A stretch of 64,000 nucleotides of DNA from Streptomyces sp. NBC_01431 (GCF_036231355.1 NZ_CP109496.1:7936001-8000000), one strand, 5' to 3'. Shown: positions 43,695 through 52,904, counted from the stretch's first letter. Translations and numbers: made by a program. The notes: generated by a model not told the origin, from the letters alone.

Positions 43695-44996
43695 ATCGAA
43701 CAGGCGCCACTCACTTTCGCTCAGGAGACCCAGCAAAGCCTGCTGATGCGATGGCCCGAGCTGCGCTCTGCCCGGCACGCAACCTACCGGCTCGTGGGGC
43801 CGCTCGACGTCCCCCGCCTCGTGCGGGAGTTCCAGGGGATCGTCCGGAGGAACGAGGCGTTGCGCGTCGTGATTGACGAGGCCGACGGCGTTCGCCGACA
43901 GGTGGCGCGTCCGGTGGTTGAGGAGGGCTTCCCGTTGAGTGTGCAGCAGATCAACTGCCGCTCGGAGGAGCAGTTCACGCGCTACGTCACCAAGGTGCTG
44001 AAGGAAGACCTGGTCGCGCCGTTCGACATCGCGAAACAGTATCCGTTCAGGTGCCGGGTCTTCCGTTTCTCCGAGGAGTGCCACGCCCTCACCATCTCGG
44101 TCGAGCATTCGGCGATCGACTACCGCGGCATGCACCTGCTGACCACACAACTGTGGGAGCGGTACGCCGACGGGGCCGGGCCCTCTGAACCCTCGATGGG
44201 GTTCCTGCAAGCCGCCCGGCAGCAGCGCGATCGGTGCGGCGAACGGACCGCCGAAGCGGCGAAGCGGCACTGGCGGAACAAGATCGCCGCGCTGCCGCAG
44301 AGCTGTGTGTTCGCCACGAGCCAGGAATCCGGTGGTGAGCGGCACCCGGACCGGCTGCTGCGCTTCCAGCTCACCGGCGCGGAGCTCGGCCGCGTAGAGG
44401 AGGCGTGCCGCCGGCTCAACCTCTCGGTGTACCAAGTGGCCCTGACCGCTTTCGCCGACACCCTGCTCCGGCTGACCGACGAGGACACCGTCGCCGTCTA
44501 CATCCCCGTGGACAGTCGGGACCAGGGCGAACAGGCGGTTATTGGCATGTTCACCCTCTACCTGCCCCTCTTGATCGAACGCAGCCGCTTCGACCCGGAC
44601 CGGCCGGGGAGCTGGATCTTCCGTGAGATGGTCACCGCGTTGGCCCATCGCCACGTCGACTTTCAGGCCCTGCTGCACGAGGCGGGGATCGAGGAGACGG
44701 ACCGGCCCGCCGACCGGCACCGCTGCGTCGTCGCGAACTACCTCGACCACGGCGCCAACGACCGCGCCCCGTCGCACTTCGACGAACGGGCCGGCCTGCG
44801 CCGTGACCGCGGCCATTACGACCACCCGGGCCGGCGTGGAATCGACATGGAGCTGGCCGTGCACCGGTACGCCGACATGGTCGAGCTGGAGCTCTTGTTC
44901 TCGGGTCTGCATTTCAGCGGGGAGCATGCTGAACGGGCGATGAGGCAATTCACTCGTGAATTTGAAAGGCAATTGGGCGACGGGGGTACGGTGTGA
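43695..44996 (+). CDS. Free-standing condensation-domain protein (possible ATC start)
   Basis: About 433 residues comprising a single NRPS condensation fold. It begins with PLTFAQETQQSLLMRW (C1 motif) and has SVEHSAIDYRG near residue 138: the catalytic His and the Asp of HHxxxDG are kept, Gly is Tyr. The C-terminal half has YIPVDSRDQGEQAVIGMFTLYLP, the floor-loop/C5 region. An in-frame GTG at 43635 lies within the terminator hairpin and seems unlikely as start. The best site is AAGGAG followed at seven bases by ATC (43695), a rare start codon. It may form an amide between a carrier-bound aminoacyl group and another substrate, perhaps the peptide. The 3' end overlaps the next gene by GTGA. Confidence 0.8.
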   Translation: MEQAPLTFAQETQQSLLMRWPELRSARHATYRLVGPLDVPRLVREFQGIVRRNEALRVVIDEADGVRRQVARPVVEEGFPLSVQQINCRSEEQFTRYVTKVLKEDLVAPFDIAKQYPFRCRVFRFSEECHALTISVEHSAIDYRGMHLLTTQLWERYADGAGPSEPSMGFLQAARQQRDRCGERTAEAAKRHWRNKIAALPQSCVFATSQESGGERHPDRLLRFQLTGAELGRVEEACRRLNLSVYQVALTAFADTLLRLTDEDTVAVYIPVDSRDQGEQAVIGMFTLYLPLLIERSRFDPDRPGSWIFREMVTALAHRHVDFQALLHEAGIEETDRPADRHRCVVANYLDHGANDRAPSHFDERAGLRRDRGHYDHPGRRGIDMELAVHRYADMVELELLFSGLHFSGEHAERAMRQFTREFERQLGDGGTV

Positions 44997-46225
44997 CGGA
45001 AATAGTTGTGACGCTGCGCACGCCGGTGCCGTCCGAAAGGGCTCCCGAGATCGCGCAGCGGATTTTCTTCGTGTCTTCCGCCGTCACGGGATTTGAACTG
45101 GTCGAGCGGGATGCGGCGGTGTGCGCCGTGGTGCTGCACGGTGACGAAGAGCTGGACGAGGAATCCCTGTCCGAAAGAGTGAACCTCGTCGTCGAGAACG
45201 ACGTCGTCAAGCAGCAATTCGTGCCGCCGCGCACGATCTGGCGGTCATCCCACTCAAGGGCCGCCGACGACCGCGTCTTCGCGGAACTGGCCGCGGCGGG
45301 CACGGTGGCGGAGCTCGGCGAGGGCCAAGTCGCCATGGGAGAACCACTGATCGGCCTGACCGAGTACTTCGACCTGCGGATCCGGGAACTCGTCAACACG
45401 CTGTTCGACGCGAGGGAGTTCCGCTACCCGACCCTGGTGCCGAGGCAAGTGCTCCAGGAGTCGGGGTACTTCCACTCCTTTCCCCAGCACCTGATGTTCG
45501 TCACCCGGCTGCACAGCGACATCGACACCTACCGGGACTTCCGCACGCGTCAACTGGAATCGGGAGGTCTGGACGGCTCCCTGCTCGGCCTGTGCGACGA
45601 CGTCGACTACTGTCTCCCGCCAACGATGTGCTACCACACCTTCGGCCAGTATCGAGGGCGCGCCATCGGCCCGGCCCTCCTGCACACCGTCACCTCCAGG
45701 GGGAAGTCCTTCCGCTACGAGTCGCGCTACGCGACGACGCTGGAACGGCTGTGGGACTTCACCATCCGCGAGACCGTCTTCATGGGCGAGCGCATCGCGG
45801 TCCTCCAAGCCCGCGAGCGGCTGATGAAGGCCGCCTTCGGCCTCGTCGAGGAGCTGGGCCTGACCGGTTCCTGCGAGGTCGCCAACGACCCCTTCTTCGG
45901 CGAAGCCGATACTCCGCTGCGGATCTGGTCCCAGCGGCTGCTTGAGCTGAAGTACGAACTGCGGCTCGACGTGGCCCCCGGCCGGTCCGTCGCGGTCGGT
46001 TCCTTCAACTTCCACGACGAGTTCTTCGGCAAGGGCTTCGGCATCACCCGCACCTGGGACACCCCGGGGCCCGTCTCCAGCGGCTGCGTCGGCTTCGGCC
46101 TGGAACGTCTCGTGTACGCCTTCCTGTGCCAGTACGGAACAGACCCGTCCGACTGGCCGACCGCGGTCGCCGAGGGGTGCCGGACCAAGGGGGAAGCACC
46201 CGCCCGGACGCCGTCAGGTTCTTGA
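44993..46225 (+). CDS. SerRS-like amino acid:[carrier protein] ligase homologue
   Basis: A 410-residue class II aaRS-like protein without the tRNA-binding coiled coil. FRYPTLVPRQVLQESGYFHSFPQHL is close to the SerRS motif-1/2 region. Zinc ligands expected for the aa:CP ligase branch are all visible: Cys213 (PTMCYHT), Glu260 (IRETVFMG) and Cys365 (SSGCVGFGLERL). Their spacing (47 and 105 residues) nearly equals that recalled for the Bradyrhizobium enzyme. Such ligases activate Gly/Ala or similar amino acids and load them on a small carrier. Starts by GTGA overlap with the condensation gene. The first ~100 residues are an additional domain I do not recognise. Probable carrier: the protein at 31054-31371. 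Confidence 0.8.
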   Translation: MTEIVVTLRTPVPSERAPEIAQRIFFVSSAVTGFELVERDAAVCAVVLHGDEELDEESLSERVNLVVENDVVKQQFVPPRTIWRSSHSRAADDRVFAELAAAGTVAELGEGQVAMGEPLIGLTEYFDLRIRELVNTLFDAREFRYPTLVPRQVLQESGYFHSFPQHLMFVTRLHSDIDTYRDFRTRQLESGGLDGSLLGLCDDVDYCLPPTMCYHTFGQYRGRAIGPALLHTVTSRGKSFRYESRYATTLERLWDFTIRETVFMGERIAVLQARERLMKAAFGLVEELGLTGSCEVANDPFFGEADTPLRIWSQRLLELKYELRLDVAPGRSVAVGSFNFHDEFFGKGFGITRTWDTPGPVSSGCVGFGLERLVYAFLCQYGTDPSDWPTAVAEGCRTKGEAPARTPSGS

Positions 46226-46392
46226 CGGGGTGTGGGGTGGCCCTGGTGCACGCCATGACGGGACGGCTCGTACGTGGACCCGCTGCGGCACCCGCGTACA
46301 CCGGCCGCCTTCGAGCCCGTCCGTGCCGCGCTGCCCGGCCAGTGACCGACCGCCACCCGTGAAGACTTCGCGAAACAAGGGAGACCCCTGGT
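46226..46392. other. Gap before the JmjC gene
   Basis: 167 bp without a supported gene or clear promoter. A weak AAGGGAG site for the downstream gene lies at its end. Confidence 0.3.
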
Positions 46393-47331
46393 ATGCCGTC
46401 CCCGTTCAGCCTGACCCAAATCGTCGGTGAGGTTGAGGAGTTCATGTCGACCTGCTGGCGGCGGAAACCGGCGGTGTTCCGGCCGGCAGCACCGGTCGGG
46501 TCGCCGCTGACCCTGCCCGGTCTCGACGCCGTGCTGACGGCGGGCTTCCTCCAGCCCTGCTACGTCGAGGTGACCCGGACCGGTGAGACGGTCCCTGCGG
46601 AGGCCTACTGCACTCCCCGCACGATCCATCAGACCGCCTACCCCGGCTTCGTCGACGGCACGAAGATCCGGCGCCTGCTCGACGGCGGCAGCACACTGCT
46701 GCTGCGCTGCGTCGAGCAATGGCACGCCGACACCGCCGCGCTTGCCTCCGCCATCGGCCATGAACTCGGCCGGAAGACAGAGGCGTTCTTCTTCGTCACC
46801 CCTCCGGGCCAGCAAGGGCTCGCCATCCACCGGGACGACGCGGACGTACTGGTCCTCCAGGCCAACGGCAGCAAGCAGTGGCACATCCACAGCGGCCCGT
46901 CCGACGGCGACTGGCAGCCGGGTCCCGTCGCGGAAGACGGCCCGGAACTCCTGTCGATCCAGCTCCACCCGGGCGAAGTGCTCTACATCCCCCGGGGGTT
47001 CGCCCACTACGCCACCGGACAAGAGGGCCTGTCCGCCCACATGTCGTTCACCCTGCGGGAAGTGGGAGGCGCGCATCTGTACAAGGCCCTGCAGCGCCTC
47101 CTCGCGCAAGGCCTGCGCCTGACGCCCCGCCCGCTGGGCGACGAAGCGCTCACCGAGCAGGCACGCGCCCTGCTCGACCACATGGCGGACCGGCTGGCCC
47201 GTACGTCCCCGGAAGAGGTGGTTGCCGCGGCTCGGGCCGCCCTCCGTGCCGAGGCGCATCGGCATGTGAGCCCCGAACTATCCGTTCTCGCCCAGTCGTT
47301 GGCCGGTGAGGCAACCACCGGCGAGGGGTGA
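46393..47331 (+). CDS. JmjC/cupin_4-type 2-oxoglutarate oxygenase
   Basis: A 312-residue protein of the ribosomal-oxygenase-like JmjC family. The metal triad is visible: LAIHRDDADVLVLQ (HxD) and YIPRGFAHYATG (distal His), with VLQANGSKQWHIH (NGxKxWxxH) typical of cupin_4 proteins. Such enzymes hydroxylate amino acid side chains in proteins or peptides. In this position it may hydroxylate the precursor peptide or a carrier-bound amino acid. The ATG follows AAGGGAG. Confidence 0.88.
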   Translation: MPSPFSLTQIVGEVEEFMSTCWRRKPAVFRPAAPVGSPLTLPGLDAVLTAGFLQPCYVEVTRTGETVPAEAYCTPRTIHQTAYPGFVDGTKIRRLLDGGSTLLLRCVEQWHADTAALASAIGHELGRKTEAFFFVTPPGQQGLAIHRDDADVLVLQANGSKQWHIHSGPSDGDWQPGPVAEDGPELLSIQLHPGEVLYIPRGFAHYATGQEGLSAHMSFTLREVGGAHLYKALQRLLAQGLRLTPRPLGDEALTEQARALLDHMADRLARTSPEEVVAAARAALRAEAHRHVSPELSVLAQSLAGEATTGEG

Positions 47332-47489
47332 GAAGCCGCCGGTATGGATCTCAGGTCGCGGCCGGAGCATCCGCGACCGGGGAAGCCCCGGCGGAGGAAC
47401 GGCAGGGCGACGGGAGTCGCCCACGTCGGTGTGTCGGTGATCAGCGGCACGGTCCGGGCCGTGAGTCCGAGAGCGGAGTTGGTGCGGGG

Positions 47490-48785
47490 ATGGCAGTGGC
47501 GAAGGATCTGAGGGACGCCGGGTCGGAGACCGATGGTCCGAGCCTGTGGCGGCAGCGGGACTTCCTGCTGCTGTGGAGCGGCCAGACGGTCAGTGAGATG
47601 GGCTCGGCGGTCACCCAGGTCGCTTTGCCGCTACTCGCGGTCGTCGTGCTCCAGGCGAGCGCGTTCCAGGTCGGGCTGCTGACCGCCGCCACCACGGCGG
47701 CGTTCGCGTTGATCGCGTTGCCCGCGGGCGTGCTCGTGGACCGTGGCTCCAAACGTTCCATCATGATCGTCTGCAACATCCTCCGCCTGCTGATCATCGG
47801 CTCGGTACCGCTGGCGGCCGTCCTCGGCGTCGTGACGATGGCACAGCTCTACGTCGTCGCCGTCACAGCCGGTGTGTGCACGGTGTTCTTCGACGTCTCG
47901 TACCAGAGCTACGTGCCGTCGCTGATCCGCGCCGATCTCCGGATGGACGCCAACGGCAAGCTTGGGACCACTCAGGCGTTCGCGCAGCTCGGGGGACCCA
48001 GCCTTGGCGGGGGGCTGGTCGCGGCGTTCGGTGCCGCAGGGGCGATGGCGGCTGACGCCATCTCCTACGTGATCTCGGTCTTCTCGATATCCGCCATCCG
48101 GACGCGCGAAGAGCCGCCGCCCGCGCGGCGCGAGGGCGAGACGTTGCGGAGCAGTATCGCCGAAGGAATGAGATTCGTCGTCGGGCACAAGATATTGCGG
48201 AGGGTCGTGGCGTGCACGGCCACCGTGAACCTCTTCAGCGGCATGAGTTCGGCGCTGGGGACGATCTTCCTCGTCCGGGGGTTGCACGTGCGCCCCGGAC
48301 TGATCGGACTGGTCGTGGCGGGCTCGGCAGTTGGCGGGATCGCCGGCGGAGTGCTGGCCGGACGGCTCGCCAAGAGGTTCGGCTCGGCCCGGATCATCTG
48401 GATGTCGGTGCTGGTGTTCAGCGCGCCGCAGGTCGTCGCGGCGGCCGCCTGGCCGGGCTGGGGAGTCCTGCTGTTCCCGCTGGGCTGGGGCATCGCGTAC
48501 TTCTCCGTGATGGTGTACAACGTTGCGCAGCTCAGCTACCGGCAGTCAGTGACGCCCCCGGAACTGATGGGCCGGATGAACGCGGCCGTGCGCTGGGTCG
48601 TGTGGGGCACGCTGCCGCTCGGCAGCGTTCTCGGTGGTGTACTCGGCACCCTGCTCGGGGTCCGGCCCGTACTCTGCCTGGCGTTCATCGGTTCGTGGGC
48701 GGCCGGCTGGTTCGTGTTCTTCTCCCCGCTCCGCCACATGCGCGACGTTCCCGTCCCCGCGCCCGCCTCTGTTGCTACGGGATGA
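47490..48785 (+). CDS. MFS exporter
   Basis: A 431-residue major facilitator protein with 12 predicted membrane segments; the loop LPAGVLVDRGSKRSIMI after helix 2 is the MFS GxxxDRxxR motif, and SLWRQRDFLLLWSGQTVS is a usual start of the enterobactin exporter (EntS)-type branch. It closes block C and likely exports the small-molecule product or gives self-resistance. The ATG at 47490 has only a moderate ribosome binding site. Confidence 0.9.
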   Translation: MAVAKDLRDAGSETDGPSLWRQRDFLLLWSGQTVSEMGSAVTQVALPLLAVVVLQASAFQVGLLTAATTAAFALIALPAGVLVDRGSKRSIMIVCNILRLLIIGSVPLAAVLGVVTMAQLYVVAVTAGVCTVFFDVSYQSYVPSLIRADLRMDANGKLGTTQAFAQLGGPSLGGGLVAAFGAAGAMAADAISYVISVFSISAIRTREEPPPARREGETLRSSIAEGMRFVVGHKILRRVVACTATVNLFSGMSSALGTIFLVRGLHVRPGLIGLVVAGSAVGGIAGGVLAGRLAKRFGSARIIWMSVLVFSAPQVVAAAAWPGWGVLLFPLGWGIAYFSVMVYNVAQLSYRQSVTPPELMGRMNAAVRWVVWGTLPLGSVLGGVLGTLLGVRPVLCLAFIGSWAAGWFVFFSPLRHMRDVPVPAPASVATG

Positions 48786-48789
48786 CGGG

Positions 48790-49110
48790 TTCTTTCCGCT
48801 CCGCTACACGCACGACGCTCCTCCCGCCCGGATCCCCGTACACCACCACGGCCGCAAGGGCGAACCCGAGGGCTTCCAGGAGAAGGACTTCGCCCGCCTA
48901 CTGGGCGTCGCCCACCGGCAGCTCGGCGGCAACATCGTTGTGCTGTGAGGCAGCTAGTCCCATCATGTCGATGCTGCCATGCGCGAGTTGATCGACGAGC
49001 GAGCCTGGCTGACCGCGTTCCGCTTCCCCGTACACACCCCAGACCTCAACCCCGCTGAAGGCATCTGGGCACACTCCAGGACAAGCCTGGGCAGCCTGGT
49101 CCCATGCCTT
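48790..49110 (+). pseudogene. IS630-family transposase remnant
   Basis: Two frames together read FARLLGVAHRQLGGNIVVL, then AAMRELIDERAWLTAFRFPV, HTPDLNPAEGIWAH, the DDE-type C-terminal part of an IS630 transposase. The expected W-D-N-x3-H stretch between is destroyed by a stop and frameshift near 48945. The N-terminal half is missing. It abuts the end of the cluster. Confidence 0.7.
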
Positions 49111-49320
49111 GTCGACGTCGGCCAGGGCGGTGAGGATCTGCCGGTAGGCGGGGTGGCCCCGGATGTCGGGCCGCGCCGGCTCGGCGGCGGGTGAGGACGG
49201 CGGGAGCGTGAGGAGGGTCTTGCGGGTGATGCGCAGGTTCCCGCTCTCCGCGTCGATCTTGCCGAGCTGCCGGGTGAGTTCCTCGATACGGACTCTCAAC
49301 TGCCCGGCCTGGTAGGCCAG
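49108..49320 (-). pseudogene. Remnant of a transposon-associated helper ORF
   Basis: The minus strand reads AYQAGQLRVRIEELTRQLGK, IDAESGNLRITRKTLLTL, then AYRQILTALADVDKAWDQA. It resembles coiled-coil proteins often found beside IS elements of streptomycetes. There is no start site, and it runs into the IS630 remnant. Confidence 0.4.
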
Positions 49321-49425
49321 ATGGCGTTGATCACGAGGGCCTGCCGCTCGTAGCGGCGGGCGAGCGGACAGAAGGCGTTCTGCCAGACGTGGGTGCGCTC
49401 CACGTGCCACCGCCGACCGGCCTGG
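49320..49425 (-). pseudogene. IS5-family transposase C-terminal remnant
   Basis: The minus strand reads RRWHVERTHVWQNAFCPLAR, then RYERQALVINAIW, the last part of IS5-type transposases (catalytic Glu in VERT). The rest is missing. Confidence 0.55.
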
Positions 49426-49610
49426 ATTGGTGCGTTCCCTCATCTCTGTGCGCGATGCAGCCGCGCCGCGGCGCGGGGACCGTGCGGTTCACAGCCTTCT
49501 CGGGGGCCCATCGACATACCCCAGTGCTGCCCGCTCTGAAGTACGCGCGCAGAAACCGGCAGTCCTGCCGACGGGGAACTCCAGGCAGCCGAGTAGACGT
49601 TGGTCTTGAC

Positions 49611-50570
49611 GTGACTGAACTTCGCGCCCTCGGCTCGTCCGACCTTCTCGTTTCCCCCCTCTGCCTGGGCGGCAACGTCTTCGGCTGGACCGCCGACAAG
49701 ACCCAGTCGGTTGAGGTGCTCGACGCCTACCTCGCCGCAGGCGGCAATTTCATCGACACCTCCGACGCATACATGAAGCACTTTCCCGAGCAGGGCAACG
49801 AGCCGGGACAGTCTGAGAGCATCATCGGCGACTGGCTCGCCGCCCGCGGCAACCGCGACGACGTGGTCGTCGCAACCAAGGTCGGCGACCACCCGAACTT
49901 CATGGGCCTTGCACCGGCCAACATCAAGGCCGCTGCCGAGGAGTCCCTGCGGCGACTGCGTACCGACCACATCGATCTCTACTACACCCATTTCGACCGG
50001 GACGAATCCATCCCCGTGGACGAGATCGTCACCGCTCTCGACGATCTCGTGAAGGCCGGCAAGGTGCGCGCCATCGCGGCCTCCAACATCAGCCCCGAAC
50101 GGCTTTCTGCATCACTGGCTTTCTCCGATCGTGAGGGGCTGGCCCGCTACGTGGCTCTGCAGCCGCATTACAACCTCGTCTCACGCGACACCTACGAGGG
50201 TGCACGGCGGGACGTCGTGCAGCGCGAAGGACTGGCCTGCGTTCCGTACTTCGCGCTCGCCTCCGGCTTCCTCGCCGGCAAGTACCGTCCCGGACAGAGC
50301 ATCGACAACGTGCGCAACCTTCCCGGACTCGCCGGTGGCTACGCGGACACTGAACGCGGCGTGAAGGTGCTCGACGGGTTGGAGCAGATCGCGACCCCGA
50401 GGGGGGTGGAGATGGCCACTGTGGCGCTGGCCTGGCTCGCGCAGCAGCCGACGGTGACCGCGCTGATCGCCTCCGCACGCACCGTAGAGCAGCTGCCGGC
50501 GCTCTTCGCCGCGCAGGACCTGCATCTGTCGGACACCGAGCTGCAGACCTTGACGGCAGCCTCATCCTGA
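49611..50570 (+). CDS. Aldo/keto reductase
   Basis: A 319-residue AKR barrel. The tetrad is visible: Asp and Tyr in FIDTSDAYMKH, Lys in VATKVGDH and His in LYYTHFDRD. C-terminal ALAWLAQQPTVTALIASARTVEQL binds NADP. The GTG at 49611 opens the domain (TELRALGSSDLLVSPLCLGG) but has no clear ribosome binding site; the 5' side is transposon debris, so the upstream control may have been lost or altered. Substrate unknown; probably not part of the cluster. Confidence 0.85.
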   Translation: MTELRALGSSDLLVSPLCLGGNVFGWTADKTQSVEVLDAYLAAGGNFIDTSDAYMKHFPEQGNEPGQSESIIGDWLAARGNRDDVVVATKVGDHPNFMGLAPANIKAAAEESLRRLRTDHIDLYYTHFDRDESIPVDEIVTALDDLVKAGKVRAIAASNISPERLSASLAFSDREGLARYVALQPHYNLVSRDTYEGARRDVVQREGLACVPYFALASGFLAGKYRPGQSIDNVRNLPGLAGGYADTERGVKVLDGLEQIATPRGVEMATVALAWLAQQPTVTALIASARTVEQLPALFAAQDLHLSDTELQTLTAASS

Positions 50571-50579
50571 CCAGGGCGT

Positions 50580-51292
50580 GGTTGAGGGTTGAAGGCCCTG
50601 TTCGCAGGACGGGCGCAGGTCAGGTTGATCATGGAGTTGCGACGCTCTGTGATCACTTGGGAGACCTGTGCCCGCGCTGCCTTCCTGGCTGACAGAACCA
50701 TCTGTTGCGCCAGCCATTTGCCGAGGTCGTCGCCGTCGTAGACGACGCCGGGTGCGATGTTGGGGAGGTGGCCGTCGGCGTCGACGAGGTCGGCGAGGAC
50801 CTTGTAGTGCGTTGCCAGTTGGGTGGCCAGGGGCAGTTCCAATCGGGGTCGATCGCGGTCAGCTGTGCCGCGCGTGCGGCGGCCCGCGTCGGGTCCTTGC
50901 CGAGGCCGCCTTTGCGGCGCAGGTTCGCCATGTGCTGTCCGATGGGGACCATCTGGTCGTCCTCGCCCCACACGGCGTCCTGCCGGGGCGCGAGGTGTCC
51001 GGTCGTCCGCCGGAACGACCGCAAGGCGGCCAGCTTGGCCTCCCACGCTTCCTCGCCCGGCTCCCACACCATCCCGGCCTCCGGCGCGTCCAGCAGCGTC
51101 TTGCGGCGCTCCTCGAGTTCCCCGGCCCGCAGCGCCTTGCGCTGCTGGTGCACCCACCGTCCGAGGGGGAAGTCTTTGGTGACGCCGACTTCGGTCTCGA
51201 GGCCGTACGGGACGGCATAGAGGCCGGTGATTTCGTTCTCCTTCCGCCAGCGGAGGAGGGCTTGGTAGCCCTGCGCCTGCCGAATATCTCAT
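50580..51292 (-). pseudogene. Helicase-associated-domain protein, broken
   Basis: Minus-strand frames read GYQALLRWRKENEITGLYAV, DFPLGRWVHQQRKALRAGEL, WEAKLAALRSFRRTTGHLAP, then after a frameshift near 50825 LATHYKVLADLVDADGHLPN and DGDDLGKWLAQQ. These are helicase-associated (HA) repeats of the large actinobacterial helicases. The upstream part is cut off at the IS3-like element at about 51299. Confidence 0.7.
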
Positions 51293-51298
51293 CCGGCC

Positions 51299-52422
51299 AG
51301 GTCAGGCAGCATGTCGGTACTCGTGGATTGTTCTGCCGGGCCGGTCGTGTCGGCGTATGTCCAGGCGGGCGATTGGGCCGGGATCGGTGATCGGTTCGGG
51401 CACTGCGCGTAGGGGTGCCGCCTGGTTCATGGCCTGGTGGGGCCGGTGTGTGTTGTAGTGGTGCTCGAACTCGCGCAGGGCCTGGCGCAGGTGGCGTTCG
51501 TTCCAGATCAAGGTCCGGTCCAGGAGCTCGCGGCGGCATGTCGGCACCCAGCGTTCCATGATGGAGTTCATGCGCGGTATGCGGATGCCGCAGGGCACGA
51601 CCTGGATGCCGGCGTCGCTCAGGATCTGGTCGAAGAGAGCTGGGAACTTCGCGTCCCGGTCGCGGATCAGGTAGTTGACGGTGGCTCCGGCATCTTCGAG
51701 GTCCATGGCCAGGTTCCGGGCGGCCTGGCCGGCCCAGTGGGCGGTGGGATGCGCGGTGGTGCCCAGGACGCGGACGCGGCGGGTGGCGTGCTCGATGACC
51801 GCGAGGATGTACTGCCGCTGGCCGGTCAGGGTGACGGTCTCGATGAAGTCGCACGCCAGGAGCGCGTTGGCCTGGGAGCGCAGGAAGCCGGCCCAGGTGG
51901 TGGCGGTGCGGTCGGGCGCAGGGTCGATACCTTCGGCTTTGAGGATCTCCCGGACGGTGGAGGCAGCGACCTTGATGCCGAGAGCGGCGAGTTCGCCGTG
52001 CACGCGCCTGTACCCCCACGACGGGTTCTCCCGAACCAGGCGAAGGATCAGAAAACGGATCGAGCGAGCGGTACACGGGTGCCCCGGCCGCTTCGGCCGG
52101 CAGAGGCGGGCGTGACGCTGCCTCATCGGGTCACGATGCCAGCGCAGCACAGTCTCCGGTCGGACCAGCAGCCGCAGGCGCCGCACGACCTCGCGCGGTA
52201 GCGGGGCGAGGAGCGCAGAGAGGAAAACGCGGTCCGCCGGAGCGAACTTCACCCTGTCCGCACCGAGCTGCCGCTCAAGGACGGTGACTTGATGGCGCAG
52301 GGCGAGGATCTCCACGTCCTTGTCCCGGTCGCTCATCGGCAGCAGCCGCAGGGCGGCGAACGCGTTGGTGACAGTCAGGTATGCCAGGCGAAGCAACACG
52401 AGTGATCATCCTGCCGCAACCA
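51299..52422 (-). mobile_element. IS3-like insertion element
   Basis: About 1.12 kb with one intact transposase gene and imperfect terminal repeats: GGTCAGGCAGCATG at 51300-51313 and, on the other strand, GGTTGCGGCAGGATG at 52407-52421. It interrupts the helicase gene on its left. No target duplication was identified. Confidence 0.6.
51302..52399 (-). CDS. Integrase-core (rve) transposase
   Basis: A 365-residue intact transposase. The helix-turn-helix region SDRDKDVEILALRHQVTVLERQLG and EILKAEGIDPAP are followed by the DDE core: DFIETVTLTG (Asp), YLIRDRDAKFPALF (Asp) and RMNSIMERWVPTCRRELLDR (Glu), then FEHHYNTHRPHQAM. This is the single-ORF integrase-type transposase common in Streptomyces. 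Start GTG at 52399. Confidence 0.88.
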   Translation of the reverse strand: MLLRLAYLTVTNAFAALRLLPMSDRDKDVEILALRHQVTVLERQLGADRVKFAPADRVFLSALLAPLPREVVRRLRLLVRPETVLRWHRDPMRQRHARLCRPKRPGHPCTARSIRFLILRLVRENPSWGYRRVHGELAALGIKVAASTVREILKAEGIDPAPDRTATTWAGFLRSQANALLACDFIETVTLTGQRQYILAVIEHATRRVRVLGTTAHPTAHWAGQAARNLAMDLEDAGATVNYLIRDRDAKFPALFDQILSDAGIQVVPCGIRIPRMNSIMERWVPTCRRELLDRTLIWNERHLRQALREFEHHYNTHRPHQAMNQAAPLRAVPEPITDPGPIARLDIRRHDRPGRTIHEYRHAA

Positions 52423-52680
52423 CCAAGCAAGCCCGTGAGCAGCATGGATGACATTCTCGGCAGGCGCACAGTCCCGACAGCCGGTCTGCACGGTCACCGG
52501 CGAGCGCACTCACAGCGGTGGCCATGGGCTCGGACATGAGCACGGCCTCCAGCCAGGCCAGTCCGGCCGGTGCCGGCACGGCCCGCGCATCCATTCGATC
52601 CGGGGCCGAGCATCATCAACCCCGCCCTGGCCGATCGACACCGATGTCCTGAAACCGGCTCGGGTTGGTTTGCCGTACCG

Positions 52681-52718
52681 TTGCACAAGGTGATCTAGCT
52701 TGCTAGGATGCTAGCATC
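52681..52718 (+). promoter_or_regulatory. Promoter and palindromic operator of the RHH gene
   Basis: TTGCAC (52681-52686) and TAGGAT (52704-52709) are spaced 17 bp. The perfect palindrome GATGCTAGCATC (52707-52718) overlaps the -10 box, and TGCTAG occurs twice in tandem. This is the expected layout for autorepression by the ribbon-helix-helix protein just downstream. Confidence 0.6.
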
Positions 52719-52723
52719 TGCTT

Positions 52724-52903
52724 GTGAGTGATGAGGAAGTCAAGCAATTCAACGTGTACCTGCCGATCGGACTGATCAAGCAGGTCAAGTACCGCGCCAT
52801 CGAGTCGGGCATGTCGTTGTCGGCGCTCGTCGCTGACGCGCTGCGCGCTTACCTTGACGACGCCCATGGGAACAAACAGCAATCGCCCAAGAAGGAGACC
52901 TGA
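52724..52903 (+). CDS. Ribbon-helix-helix (CopG-like) protein
   Basis: A 59-residue protein. The ribbon KQFNVYLPIGLIKQVKYRAIESGMSLSALVADALRAYL is a classic RHH fold: the strand, then two helices with a G-x-S turn. The GTG at 52724 sits 5 bp after a palindrome that overlaps its promoter. The stop is 1 bp before the ATG of the VOC gene, so the two are one operon. Either an autoregulator of the VOC gene or an antitoxin-like protein; no toxin is seen. Confidence 0.7.
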   Translation: MSDEEVKQFNVYLPIGLIKQVKYRAIESGMSLSALVADALRAYLDDAHGNKQQSPKKET

Positions 52904-52904
52904 C

